Origin: JBEIHX01 sp040381075
GTDB taxonomy: Bacteria > Pseudomonadota > Alphaproteobacteria > Caulobacterales > Aquidulcibacteraceae
Reading direction: 5' to 3'
Assembly: GCA_040381075.1 (NCBI GenBank)
Contig: JBEIHX010000017.1
Coordinates: 15,935 to 79,934 of the forward strand
DNA: 64,000 nucleotides
The notes under the pieces are model-generated. The model searched no databases. It had not been told where the DNA came from and was given only the letters and a program-made list of their open reading frames with translations. Positions 1-9,027 of this stretch are shown in pieces. The stretch's first letter is position 1, and each line of letters starts with the position of its first letter. Made by a program: the position numbers and the translations under genes.

Positions 1-2
1 GT

Positions 3-245
3 CCAAGCGACGCCCTGCTGCTCGACGAGCCGACAGCGGCGATGGATGCAGCGACGGAACAGCGCCTCATTCAGGCTCTGGAACCACTCTCCCGCGACGG
101 TCGCACCTTCATAGTGGCCTCCCACCGGATGGACGTTCTTCGCCTCGTCGACCGCGTTATCTGGCTCGACGCTGGACGCATCGTGGCCGACAAGCCGCGC
201 GACGAGGTCCTGGCGTTGTTCCGCTCCAAGGCGCAGTCGGCCTGA
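3..245 (+). CDS. ABC transporter ATPase, 3' end (probable type I secretion)
   Basis: Only the last 80 codons are in the window; the gene starts before base 1. The fragment opens with the Walker B/D-loop stretch LLLDEPTAAMD, followed by an H-loop histidine (VASHR) and a short tail, which is the usual order at the end of an ABC ATPase domain. ABC membership is therefore seen directly. The type I secretion (LapB/PrtD-like) assignment is inferred from context: a TolC-type outer-membrane gene at 3474-7046 and a MotB-like/MotA-like pair just downstream, a combination familiar from alphaproteobacterial lapB-lapC-lapE regions. The upstream half, with a transmembrane domain or peptidase-like domain, would settle the family. 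Confidence 0.8.
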   Translation, partial: PSDALLLDEPTAAMDAATEQRLIQALEPLSRDGRTFIVASHRMDVLRLVDRVIWLDAGRIVADKPRDEVLALFRSKAQSA

Positions 246-418
246 CCTGCAGAACATGAACGGCCTGGCGCGGCGTCGATCCTTACCGCGTCCCTCCGCG
301 CTGCAGTTCGATCTCTGGCCTCCGGCAGCGCATTGCGTCCTTAAGCCAAGTGAAAGCTATTTCTGGTAAACGATCCCGGTAGAGACGGCTCGTTTCCAGA
401 GCTGCGCGCAGTGGGTGA

Positions 419-1126
419 ATGGACATGGCGGGCGCTTCCGCGGATGGCGAAGTTAACCATTGGCCAGCGTTTGTCGACGTCCTGACGACCGTCATCATGG
501 TCGTGACCTTTCTGCTCGTCATCATGAGCGCGGCAGTGATGAGCCTGTCGCAGCGCGTCGTTAAAGAGATGAAAGAACACTTCGAGCGTGAAGCTGCTCT
601 CAAGGTTGAAGAAGTCCAAAGGCAACTTGCCCCGGCAGGGTCGCGAGCAGGCCTGACACGCCCCGGACCAACAGCTGAAGAGCTTCTGAGCGAGAACCCT
701 TCCGACGGCGAAGACACCCTCGTCGCGCGTTCGAGATCCGTTCCGGACTCCAAGCGCGTTGCTGTGGCTGCGCCGGCCGACGAGATCGCCAAGCCCCGAA
801 CGGGATCAAGGGTCCGCCAGTCCGACGCCCTGTTGGCTATCGACTTCGACCCGAAAGCGGTTCAGTTCACCGCCGAAGCTGAAGAGGCCGCCCAACGCAT
901 CATTCGTGACGCCAACCTGTCGCCCACAGACAAGCTTGAGGTGTGGTCAATTGCGCCCTCCGCTTCGGGCGTATCGGGGTCTGAGCGGCTGGCGTATTAT
1001 CGTGCGCTCGCCACCCGGAACATTCTGATCAAGGCGGGTGTCCCACCAGAAAACATCTCAGCTCAGGTGAAGGTAACCGATGAAATCGGCGCCACCCATG
1101 TCGTCAGCGTTTTGTTGAAACCCTAG
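419..1126 (+). CDS. OmpA/MotB-like inner-membrane protein
   Basis: A 235-residue protein. Residues about 16-43 form one strongly hydrophobic segment right after a short charged N-terminus, the MotB/ExbD-type layout with a single membrane anchor and a periplasmic body. A charged coiled segment follows (about 50-75), then a low-complexity linker, then a C-terminal module of about 100 residues (from LAIDFDPKAVQF) with alternating strands and helices ending in THVVSVLLKP, resembling a divergent OmpA-like domain. It lies 21 nt before the MotA/TolQ-like gene at 1148, so the two probably form a proton-channel-type complex. The start could also be the ATG at 425. The OmpA match is by pattern only; substrate and function are unknown. 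Confidence 0.7.
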   Translation: MDMAGASADGEVNHWPAFVDVLTTVIMVVTFLLVIMSAAVMSLSQRVVKEMKEHFEREAALKVEEVQRQLAPAGSRAGLTRPGPTAEELLSENPSDGEDTLVARSRSVPDSKRVAVAAPADEIAKPRTGSRVRQSDALLAIDFDPKAVQFTAEAEEAAQRIIRDANLSPTDKLEVWSIAPSASGVSGSERLAYYRALATRNILIKAGVPPENISAQVKVTDEIGATHVVSVLLKP

Positions 1127-1147
1127 CAAGCGCGACCGGACATCCCG

Positions 1148-2869
1148 ATGACCCTTCGCAAGAAACTCTATCGCGAGCTCGGCCATATGGTCGTGGTTGT
1201 CGCCCTGCTCGCGGGCCTTGGCATCTATGCTTATGACTTTGTCATTCACGGCATCATGGCCAAGCCGGAGCTCAACGGCCTAATCATCGCGACAGCGATT
1301 TTCGCGACTGGCCTGTCGTTTCTGGCCTTGAACAATCTGTTCAATGACATGAATGCGCTGGACGCACTCAATACGGATTATGGATATCGCCGCAAGACCA
1401 GCGACGCCGACATCTATTCGACCCCGGCAAAGGTCTTCAAGCGACCGAGCCTTCTTGGATATGGTTACCGGCTCATTACCGAAGAACTGCAGAACCGCGG
1501 ACAGACCCGCCTGCCGGCGGAGACCGTGCACCTGCTGGTGAAAGACGTCGATCAGCGCATCTCCGACATGCGCTCGACACTGACCTATTTCGGCGGCCTT
1601 CTGGTGTTTCTGGGCCTGCTTGGCGCCTTTATGGGGTTGATGAAGACAGTTCACTCGGTGGGCGATCTCATTGGCTCCATGGACATGTCCGGAGCTGGAG
1701 GCGCCGACTCGATCGGCAAGATGATCGACGGCATGAAGGGTCCCCTCGCCGGGATGTCAACAGGGTTCTCCTCATCCCTGTTCGGGCTGCTGTTCTCGAT
1801 GGTGATCGGGCTGATTGATCGCTTCCTGATCAGCGCCATGAAGGCGGTGAGGAACGAATTTGAAGCCACCCTGATCAACATGGCGGAACTTGAAACGGCG
1901 CATGCGTCAGGCGCAGCGGCGGGCCATGCGCCGCACCATGGCCCCAGTCAAGCTGCGGGCCATGCAGCAGGGGGCTCCGGCGTGGGTTTGAGCCCGCAGG
2001 CGGAAGAGGCCTTTTCCCGGATCCGCGAAGCCTCGGAGCGTACACAGGAGCAGCTGCATGAACTGAACGCCACCGTCGCAGGAGCGTTCGCCTCGCTTCG
2101 CTCCCAGAAGCTGCGCGCCACCATCGACGACACGCTGAGCCTTGCGCTCGCCGCGATCGCCGACGGACAACGCCAGATGAGCGAGCAGATGGGCCGCTTC
2201 GCCGACGCGGCGTTGCAGATGGCCGAGGACCGCTCCGACTCCGACGCCCGCCTGCTGGCTGCGCAGGAACGTCAGTCAGATCTGATCGCCGAATTTCTGG
2301 CGCGCCCGACCGTCGGGGGATCACCATCCTTTAACGCACAATCGGGCGGACCGGTTCAGATCGGCAGCGCGACGGGCCCGGAAAGCCAGGGTGCGCGCGC
2401 ACTGCTCGAGCGCCTCGCCCAGGCGTTCCAACGGTCGCGGGCGCTTCAGGAATCGGCCGGCGGCGGACGGCTTGCCAATGCCCAGCTTGAGCGCTCGATG
2501 ATTGCGACACAGGCGCTCGCCCGAGAGACCCTCAAGCGGCTTGACGACATGCGCCGTGACGACCGTCGGGTGGTGCGCGACATCGCGCGGCGGCAGGAGG
2601 CGGTCCTGCGCCAGCTTTCGGACGTCTCGCAGTCCATCGCCCGGGCCTTGAACGCCAATGAAATCACCCCGCGCGACCGCATCGAAGCGATGCGGACAGA
2701 GCTTGAGAACATGCAGCGCGCCGCAACAAACGATCTGAAAAGGCTGGAAAGCCATGTCGTCGCCAGCCGTCGCATGGCAGAACGGGCCGAACTGGCTGCG
2801 AAGCAGACGGCGCAGAATGTTGAAACCATGCAGGCGACGCTGCCTGCCCGCGGGAGGGTGTCAGGATGA
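1148..2869 (+). CDS. MotA/TolQ/ExbB-family proton channel protein with long coiled coil
   Basis: A 573-residue protein. Hydrophobic segments at about 12-33, 43-62, 146-166 and 205-228 match the MotA/TolQ/ExbB channel topology; the core is around LTYFGGLLVFLGLLGAF and the GMSTGFSSSLFGLLFSMVIG segment. A His/Ala/Gly-rich linker (about 250-280) is followed by roughly 270 residues rich in Arg, Gln, Glu and Ala that look like a long cytoplasmic coiled coil. This is much longer than ordinary TolQ or ExbB (about 230 residues). It follows the OmpA/MotB-like gene by 21 nt and overlaps the PilZ-like gene by ATGA, so the three genes are probably co-transcribed. Similar genes are known next to LapB-type secretion ATPases in alphaproteobacteria. 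Confidence 0.8.
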   Translation: MTLRKKLYRELGHMVVVVALLAGLGIYAYDFVIHGIMAKPELNGLIIATAIFATGLSFLALNNLFNDMNALDALNTDYGYRRKTSDADIYSTPAKVFKRPSLLGYGYRLITEELQNRGQTRLPAETVHLLVKDVDQRISDMRSTLTYFGGLLVFLGLLGAFMGLMKTVHSVGDLIGSMDMSGAGGADSIGKMIDGMKGPLAGMSTGFSSSLFGLLFSMVIGLIDRFLISAMKAVRNEFEATLINMAELETAHASGAAAGHAPHHGPSQAAGHAAGGSGVGLSPQAEEAFSRIREASERTQEQLHELNATVAGAFASLRSQKLRATIDDTLSLALAAIADGQRQMSEQMGRFADAALQMAEDRSDSDARLLAAQERQSDLIAEFLARPTVGGSPSFNAQSGGPVQIGSATGPESQGARALLERLAQAFQRSRALQESAGGGRLANAQLERSMIATQALARETLKRLDDMRRDDRRVVRDIARRQEAVLRQLSDVSQSIARALNANEITPRDRIEAMRTELENMQRAATNDLKRLESHVVASRRMAERAELAAKQTAQNVETMQATLPARGRVSG

Positions 2870-3231
2870 TCTCCATGCGATCAGGCCCGCTGAGGATATT
2901 TCGCCGCCGAAGCGTTCGCGCCCATCCGCGCCGACCGTGCCGGCGTCTTGGCCTCATGATTCTGCAACCACGCGACGTCGAAATATCTGGCATGGTGATC
3001 AACATCAGCCCGGCGGGCTGCCTGTTTCGCCCGGCGCTGCATTATCTCGTCCAACGCAACGGCGATACCGTGGTGATCAATGTCGCTGACCGACGCTTCG
3101 CAGGTCATGTGGTCTCAACCCAACCATTCGGATACGGCGTCAAGTTTGAGCAAGAGCACAAGATCGATGAGCTGATCGCCTGGGAGCTTGTCGACGCGCA
3201 AGACCCAACTGCGCAGCAGGGCGCGGCCTAA
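2866..3231 (+). CDS. PilZ-domain-like protein
   Basis: A 121-residue protein that overlaps the preceding channel gene by 4 nt (ATGA). It has the two signatures expected of a c-di-GMP-binding PilZ domain: an arginine-rich segment near residues 18-27 (RAHPRRPCRR, containing an RxxxR spacing) and NISPAGC at about 46-52, corresponding to the (D/N)xSxxG motif, followed by short beta strands (GDTVVINV, GHVVSTQPFGYGVKFE). The domain is minimal and the arginine motif is not textbook, so c-di-GMP binding is inferred. Its place in an operon with a proton-channel-like pair suggests second-messenger control of that complex or of nearby secretion. Confidence 0.65.
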   Translation: MISMRSGPLRIFRRRSVRAHPRRPCRRLGLMILQPRDVEISGMVINISPAGCLFRPALHYLVQRNGDTVVINVADRRFAGHVVSTQPFGYGVKFEQEHKIDELIAWELVDAQDPTAQQGAA

Positions 3232-3352
3232 ACCGATGCGCGCTTAAGCGGCGCACGGCCCGCCACTGCCCGCGAGTCTGCCCCTCAGGCGCCAAGGCAG
3301 GCCAAGCCCGGAATATCCTCGGCAAAATCGCCCGGCCAAAGCCTTCGGTGTC

Positions 3353-3400
3353 GCCGCCAGGGCTGCAGCCAGTGCTGCCGCCAGTGCCGCGGCCAGTGCT
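3353..3400. repeat. 12-bp tandem repeat, 4 imperfect copies
   Basis: Four consecutive 12-mers related to GCCGCCAGTGCT lie in the gap between the PilZ-like gene and the convergent TolC-family gene. No coding function is visible. It belongs to the set of short tandem repeats scattered through this window. Confidence 0.75.
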
Positions 3401-3473
3401 GTGAGCGGCGCAGGCCGCTCAAGACACCAGTAAGTGCTCCAACCACTCCGAAATGTCAGCCCCCCACACCGCC

Positions 3474-6400
3474 TCAGCGTGAGGGAGCCGCCTCAAATTT
3501 CTCGCCTGTCGCCACAATGAAGAGCTCGCCTATGTTCTTCAGCACCCGATAAGCTGCAATCTCTCTGGCTGCGACGTTGGAGATGCGCTTTGATTTTCCG
3601 GCGATCAGCGTTTCCTGACTGTCAAGAAGGTCGAAGACGCTGCGCCCGCCCGCCCGGAACTGCGTGATGTACAGGTCCACCAGACGCTCACCTGCCTGGA
3701 CTTCCTGCTCAATCGCAGCGACCTTGTCGCGCGCCGCGGCCAGAGCCGCGTAGTCGCTGCGCACCAGCTGGACAATATCGCGCCTGGTGCGGTCAAAATC
3801 GAATTCAGCCTGGCGCAGCTTCGCCTTGGCGCGTGAAACTGCTGCGCTCTGGGCTCCGCCGTCATACAATTTGTACCGCATCGTGACCATTGCGCGGGCG
3901 TCGTCGCTGCGCCCCGCAGGTCCCCCGACGTTATCCTTCCAGTTGCCCTGCGCCTCAAATTCGATCCGCGGCAACAAGCCGGCCCGCTGTCCCGCGGTCT
4001 GGCGGCGCAGGGATTCCAATAAGGCCGTCGCCTGGCGCAATTCCGGATTGCCCTTTTCGGCAAGCTCAAGCGTGGCCTCAACGTCCTCAGGAATGAGCGG
4101 GCCAGCCAACGGCGCAGGGGCGAGGTCGCCGGGAAGCCTGTTCAGCTGCCGGCGGAAACCTTCCTTCGCCACCGCGAGGTCGCTGCGCCGGTCCAGCAGG
4201 GCGCCGCGGGCAGCGTTGAGCTTCGCCTCGACCCGCGAGACATCCGCACCCGACACCAGGCCGAATTGTCGCTGGTTCTGCACGGTCTGCAGTATGCGCT
4301 CATGGGCTGCAACGTTTTCTTCCGCCAGCGCAGCGAGTTGCTGGCGTTCCAGAACCCCGATATAGGCGGCGGCCACATCAAAGGCGACGCGCTCGACCTC
4401 ATTGCGCAGCGCCCAATCAACGCCCTCATACACGGCCCGGGCGCGCTTCACGTCGTTGCCGGCTGCGCCGAAGTCCCAAATGAGTTGACGAAGCGCAATC
4501 TGAGCTTCCGCACGGTTGGCCTGCTCAATGGGTGAGGTTTCGCTGCGCGTGCCCTCCACTCCTTCAGACATCATCAGGTCGACATTGGGCAGGAGCGCTG
4601 CGCGGCTTTGACGCATGGCGTACTTGGCGTCGTCGCGTCGCGCCTGTGCGCTGAGAATGTCGGGATTGCCAGTGATGGCTGCGAGAATAGCGTCCGCCAG
4701 CGTCTCCGCCCCATCAGCACGATCTGCAGGGGGCGAAGCCGAAGACGACGCCTCAGACGTTGTCGGGGGCGCAGCGCCGGGAGTCGCCTCGCCGCCGGCC
4801 GCGGGCGGCGAGGCCGCGTCGCCGACAGTCTCGCCCAGCGCCTCGCGCGCAAATGAACGGGCGATCGCGGCGGCGTCGGTGCTGTCGGCCGGCTGATCAA
4901 CCGCAGGGAGGCCGCCCGGCGCACCGTCGCCCGTCAGCGGCTCCTGTGGGTTCTCACTGGCAGCCGGGTCGCCAGGAGGTGGAAGCACCGCCATGCCTGG
5001 CGGCGGCGCGCCCGGAAGAACCATTGTCTCCGGCGACTGCTCCGCCGCGGGCTTGGGCGGGCTCGCCACATCGGCCGTCAGCGCGGTCGATTGCGGTTGA
5101 GCAGACGCTGGCGGCGACGCCGCCGGAGGGACAATATCGGCGGACGGCGGCACATCAGGCGCCTCCGCAACGGCGCTCGAAACGGCAGGAACCTGACCGG
5201 GCCCAGGCAACGCGACACCAGCCGACGGGACAGATGACAGGACCGGCTGCGGGGGCCGGCGAGGGTCAGCCTTTCCCGTCGCCCCGAAGCGGAAAGTCCC
5301 CCGTCGGGCCTGTCCCCCGGCCTCATCCAGCGATGGGACTGCAGACGCCATCGCCGGGGGGCCGGTGAGCGCGCCATCAGGCTCGACGACTGCAGGGATG
5401 GACGCAGCCGGCGTGGCCAGGGACAGCGCGGGGCCTGGCAGCCTATCTGATGTCGTATTGTCCAGGGCGCCCGTGACCGGTTGGGGCCCTGCTGCGGTTT
5501 CGCCGTCTTGCAGACCGCCGGGGTCCGGCGTCACAGCCGTGTGCACCTCCTGCGGCGAGGTCGGCGCGAGGCTGGCCGCCTCGACATCAATCGCGGCGGC
5601 GGGCGGCGCAACCTGCACCGGGCCGTCCGGTCCGCTGGCGGCCTTCCCGGCGGTGCTGTCGCTCTGCTGCGCGTCGGACAGGGAGATCTGCTGTGCATCG
5701 TCCTGTGCGGCGACGGCGGTCGGCGCAGGCGACACAGCCTGACCAGCTTCGGGGACCGCGCCATGCGCAGCTGCGCCTGTGGAAGGATGCCTGCTCTCAG
5801 AAGGCGATATGACCGGCGATTCTGTCCGGGGCGGCGATGCTGTCTCGAGCGTTTGAACCGCTGCGTTCGACGCGAGCGGCGCAGCAAAATCAGCAGACGG
5901 GAGGGCCAGACCCGCCCCGGAGACGGTCGCAGGCATGACCGGGCTCGGAAACAGAGCAACCGGCGCGGCGGGCATTGGCGCGGCGCCATCCGCGACGACG
6001 GCGCCTGCGCCGCTGTCGACCGCCGCCGTGGCAGCGAGGACTGGCTCTGCTTGCGCCGGATCCTGCCGTGGCTGTGACTGGTCGGGCGCCGCCGCCCTGC
6101 CCGAATCGCCATATCTGAAGCCCCCCTGGCGCGCGCGCTCTGGCTGGCCGCGGGGCGCGGGCGTTCCGGATGAGGATGGATCGGATCCTGGAACACCGCC
6201 AGCATCCGCAGCGCCGGCGGCGGGCGGCGCACTCTGGGCCGGCCCGGCGGGCGGCGTCACTTGCCCATCGCCTGGACGAACGCCGGGCTCAGCACCGCCA
6301 GGCGATGCGGTCATGTCTGTCGCAATGACGCCAAGTCCTGCAACGGAGTTCGAACCGTCGTCAGCGAGAGCCTGCTGCGCTCCTTCAAGTGGCGGACCGG

Positions 6401-7046
6401 ATCCGACCGGAGCCGCAGGCGTGGAGGAGGGTCCTTCTTGAGACGGCCGCTCGGCGACGCCGGGTGAAACCTGCTCTGACGGCGCCGACGCGCCCGCCAC
6501 CGGCGCGCCAACCAGGCCAGCCGGCGTGGATGCGCCGCCTTCCCCCGCCCCGGCGACTGAAGCCCCAGGCGCCTCGGCCCCGGCCTCGCCCCCCGGGGGG
6601 CCTGTGGTCATGACGTCAAGCGCCCTGGCGTCATCAACACCCAAGCGCAATCGTAACAATGGGGCGAGACTGGCGAGCCCAACGGGGGCGCCAGGGGCGA
6701 CGTCGGGCGATGCGGCTGAAGGGTCGTCGCTCGGCAGGCGATCGGACGACGCTTCGCCGCCCTGGGACGCGGGGGTCGCGCCGGCTGTCGCTGGAACCGT
6801 CGTCACCGGCACACCTGACGCAGCCGCGCCAGCGGATGCGCCCCCGCCTGGCGAAGGCGGCAGCCCGCCAGCGCTTTGATTGGACGGTGCGCCCGCTGGA
6901 GGCGCTTCCTGCCCCGCTGCTGGCTGGCACAGGGGACCAATGGCCGCAGCAACGACACCGAACAGCCCCGCAACGCCGATGTCCAGCACGCGGCGCGGCG
7001 CGACCGAGGCGTCGCCAGCAGGTGTTCGGTGCGGATTCCTCGCCAT
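3474..7046 (-). CDS. TolC-family outer-membrane protein with very long Pro/Ala-rich N-terminal extension
   Basis: A 1190-residue protein. Residues 1-46 look like a Sec signal (basic start, hydrophobic VAGLFGVVAAAIGPLC, cleavage near AAG/QE). About residues 47-770 are low-complexity Pro/Ala/Gly/Ser with almost no hydrophobic core. The TolC/LapE-type efflux domain occupies about 779-1185, starting at ETLADAILAAITGNPDIL and including the conserved ALLPNVDL and LIWDFG stretches and a second repeat half. A normal TolC protein has about 430-500 residues, so the extension is exceptional. It contains two related boxes, GGFRYGDSGRAA near residue 305 and GTFRFGATGKAD near residue 575. It is convergent with the secretion-type genes at 3-3231 and is probably the outer-membrane channel of a type I system. 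The frame is open throughout with consistent high-GC third positions, so the extension looks translated. Confidence 0.85.
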   Translation of the reverse strand: MARNPHRTPAGDASVAPRRVLDIGVAGLFGVVAAAIGPLCQPAAGQEAPPAGAPSNQSAGGLPPSPGGGASAGAAASGVPVTTVPATAGATPASQGGEASSDRLPSDDPSAASPDVAPGAPVGLASLAPLLRLRLGVDDARALDVMTTGPPGGEAGAEAPGASVAGAGEGGASTPAGLVGAPVAGASAPSEQVSPGVAERPSQEGPSSTPAAPVGSGPPLEGAQQALADDGSNSVAGLGVIATDMTASPGGAEPGVRPGDGQVTPPAGPAQSAPPAAGAADAGGVPGSDPSSSGTPAPRGQPERARQGGFRYGDSGRAAAPDQSQPRQDPAQAEPVLAATAAVDSGAGAVVADGAAPMPAAPVALFPSPVMPATVSGAGLALPSADFAAPLASNAAVQTLETASPPRTESPVISPSESRHPSTGAAAHGAVPEAGQAVSPAPTAVAAQDDAQQISLSDAQQSDSTAGKAASGPDGPVQVAPPAAAIDVEAASLAPTSPQEVHTAVTPDPGGLQDGETAAGPQPVTGALDNTTSDRLPGPALSLATPAASIPAVVEPDGALTGPPAMASAVPSLDEAGGQARRGTFRFGATGKADPRRPPQPVLSSVPSAGVALPGPGQVPAVSSAVAEAPDVPPSADIVPPAASPPASAQPQSTALTADVASPPKPAAEQSPETMVLPGAPPPGMAVLPPPGDPAASENPQEPLTGDGAPGGLPAVDQPADSTDAAAIARSFAREALGETVGDAASPPAAGGEATPGAAPPTTSEASSSASPPADRADGAETLADAILAAITGNPDILSAQARRDDAKYAMRQSRAALLPNVDLMMSEGVEGTRSETSPIEQANRAEAQIALRQLIWDFGAAGNDVKRARAVYEGVDWALRNEVERVAFDVAAAYIGVLERQQLAALAEENVAAHERILQTVQNQRQFGLVSGADVSRVEAKLNAARGALLDRRSDLAVAKEGFRRQLNRLPGDLAPAPLAGPLIPEDVEATLELAEKGNPELRQATALLESLRRQTAGQRAGLLPRIEFEAQGNWKDNVGGPAGRSDDARAMVTMRYKLYDGGAQSAAVSRAKAKLRQAEFDFDRTRRDIVQLVRSDYAALAAARDKVAAIEQEVQAGERLVDLYITQFRAGGRSVFDLLDSQETLIAGKSKRISNVAAREIAAYRVLKNIGELFIVATGEKFEAAPSR

Positions 7047-7110
7047 TTCGCGTGGCCGGGCCTTCCTCAGAGCTAAGGCGGCATCTCCACTCGGTTTGGT
7101 AAAGCTTTGG

Positions 7111-7568
7111 TCAATCAGCCCTGAAAAGGGGGAAGGCTGGATGCGACATGTCCACTCTCAAGGACCGCCCGCGCAAGGCGCGCGAGCCCCTCAGACCCAC
7201 CGGCGAACCACCCAGCAGACCGGTTGCAGCCCGATAGGCGGCCTCTTGGACCGCAGCGCGGATTTCGGATGTGTGATGGAAGGCTGCGCCTTCGCCGAGG
7301 ACGAAGTCGATCTGCTCTGAGCGGCCCGCACCGACTTCGGTGTCCAGGGGACGTTGCAGACGCGGCGCATCGGCTTCGCCGGCTGACCTCACCGTAAGCC
7401 GCAGACCAGCGACCATACAACATCCGACGGACCAGCTTTGCGCCAGGGCCTCCAGGTCCCGGCCAGACCCGCAGGGACCAGGCAGGGCGCCTCGTCGATT
7501 TCAATCCGGACCGGGCGGCCTGGATCCTTGGTGTCGGCGGAGTTCTTGCTGCCATGGCTCTTGAGCAT
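7111..7568 (-). pseudogene. Possible frameshifted gene of unknown function
   Basis: On the minus strand an ATG at 7568 opens a frame reading MLKSHGSKNS and, further on, VRIEIDEAPCLVPAGLA. A different frame then continues from about 7460 with RDLEALAQSW and on to EIRAAVQEAAYRAATGLLGG, ending at 7111. Both halves look compositionally like protein, and a single shift near 7460 would join them. I do not recognise a family. It lies upstream of and in the same direction as the TolC-family gene. It could equally be non-coding. Confidence 0.25.
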
Positions 7569-7677
7569 GGTCGCGAGCCGGTGTGACCTTCTTCAGCATC
7601 AATCGGACGCTCCGCGCCGGGGCATTCTTCCCGAGGCGACCCACGCCCTATGACACTCACGCATGAGACTGACCTGC

Positions 7678-7716
7678 GAGCCTCATGTACGAGCCTCAAG
7701 TATGAGCCTCACGGAC
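7678..7716. repeat. 13-bp tandem repeat, 3 copies
   Basis: Three 13-mers of the form GAGCCTCAxGTAY lie in the gap upstream of the DUF2336 gene, with a partial fourth copy (GAGCCCCACGG) a few bases later. The unit length is not a multiple of three and the site is not in a supported gene. Confidence 0.75.
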
Positions 7717-7852
7717 AAATGAGCCCCACGGCCAGAATTTGGCGATTTACGATGAATCTTGCGCAAGTCCTTGACGGTTCGCTAGCGAGGGCGCGCCACA
7801 CTGCAACGCAGATTGGCTGAAGGCGTAACTGCACGCCCCTTGGGACAGTACA

Positions 7853-8989
7853 ATGCGGGAGCAGAAGCTGATTTCGGAGGTCGCCGCACTCGCCGGCGAT
7901 GAATCGCGCGCCAACCGTGCGGCCCTGCTGGATCTGATCGCGAGTATCATCGCGGATCTGGATCAGGAGGAGGCGCGCCGGCACGGTGAAGTGCTGAGTG
8001 AAATCGTCGCCGCGCTGTCGCTCGAAGTTGAGATACGCATCCGGCAGGATTTCTCAGCCCGAGTCGCCGATCTGGAGTGTCTGCCCCGTCAGGTTGCATT
8101 TGTTCTTGCATCAGACGACGTAGAAGTTGCGAGGCCGGTCCTTACACGCACCCGCAGCCTGTGCGACGCAGACCTGATCGCCCTCATAGACACGATGGGC
8201 GAGGACCATTTGTCGGCAATCGCCCTGCGCGCCGTCATTAGTGATCTCGTGTGCGACGCCCTCGTCTCGAAAGGCAGCAACCAGACCCTTGAACTCCTTG
8301 CGGCCAACCGCGGGGCGCATCTGTCGCAATCAGCCATCCGCACGCTTGTGCAGCGCGCCCGCCGCCAGACTCGTCTGGCGGAGATCCTCGCGCGGCGCAG
8401 GGATCGTGAGCCGGAGGTCGTCAAGGCGCTCTACGCGTCGGTCCAAACCGGTCTGCAAGCGATGCTCTCCGAGCGACAGGCTGGCGGCGGATACGCCGGT
8501 GAGAGTTCGAAGCGGCCCAGCTGGCGCGTTCCCCGCGCAGAAGCCGGTCCCCTGCTTGCCGAGATCACTAAGCACAAAGTCAGCGGCACACTGCCGCACA
8601 CCGAGCTTCTGAGATATCTGCGCGAAGGAAAGCGACCGCATTTCTGCATCGCGTTCAGCGATGCGATCGGCGTCAGTCACAACCTGGTCGCCGAGATCCT
8701 GGAACGTCAGGATGCGAGGCTGCTGGCCGCTCTCTGCAAGACCTCGGGCATAAAGCGCCAAGTCTATATATCGATCGGCGTTATGGCCTTCCATCACGGA
8801 GCGTTCAAAGGGCGCCTTGCCGCACTCGGCGACCTCTTCGATGACATGTCCGCCGGACAGGCGGCAGCCTTGCGTGGTGACCTCATAAGGCTTCAGCCGC
8901 CCAATGTAGTGCCGCTTCCTGCAGCCGAACAAAGCCGCACCTGGCTGAATTCGTCCGGCGATCAGGTTTCAGCAATGAAAACGCGATAA
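7853..8989 (+). CDS. DUF2336-family protein
   Basis: A 378-residue, mainly helical and soluble protein. The N-terminal two thirds carry repeated pairs of amphipathic helices typical of the alphaproteobacterial DUF2336 family (for example IRQDFSARVADLECLPRQVA, then paired helices around DLIALIDTMGEDHLSAIALR). The family is known in several alphaproteobacteria but its biochemical function is not established; its helical-repeat look suggests a protein-binding scaffold. No signal peptide or membrane segment is seen. It is followed after 38 nt by another unknown gene on the same strand, and the two are probably co-transcribed. Confidence 0.7.
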   Translation: MREQKLISEVAALAGDESRANRAALLDLIASIIADLDQEEARRHGEVLSEIVAALSLEVEIRIRQDFSARVADLECLPRQVAFVLASDDVEVARPVLTRTRSLCDADLIALIDTMGEDHLSAIALRAVISDLVCDALVSKGSNQTLELLAANRGAHLSQSAIRTLVQRARRQTRLAEILARRRDREPEVVKALYASVQTGLQAMLSERQAGGGYAGESSKRPSWRVPRAEAGPLLAEITKHKVSGTLPHTELLRYLREGKRPHFCIAFSDAIGVSHNLVAEILERQDARLLAALCKTSGIKRQVYISIGVMAFHHGAFKGRLAALGDLFDDMSAGQAAALRGDLIRLQPPNVVPLPAAEQSRTWLNSSGDQVSAMKTR

Positions 8990-9027
8990 CATACCCCTTC
9001 AACAAGGTTGATCTGCAGGACACAGAC

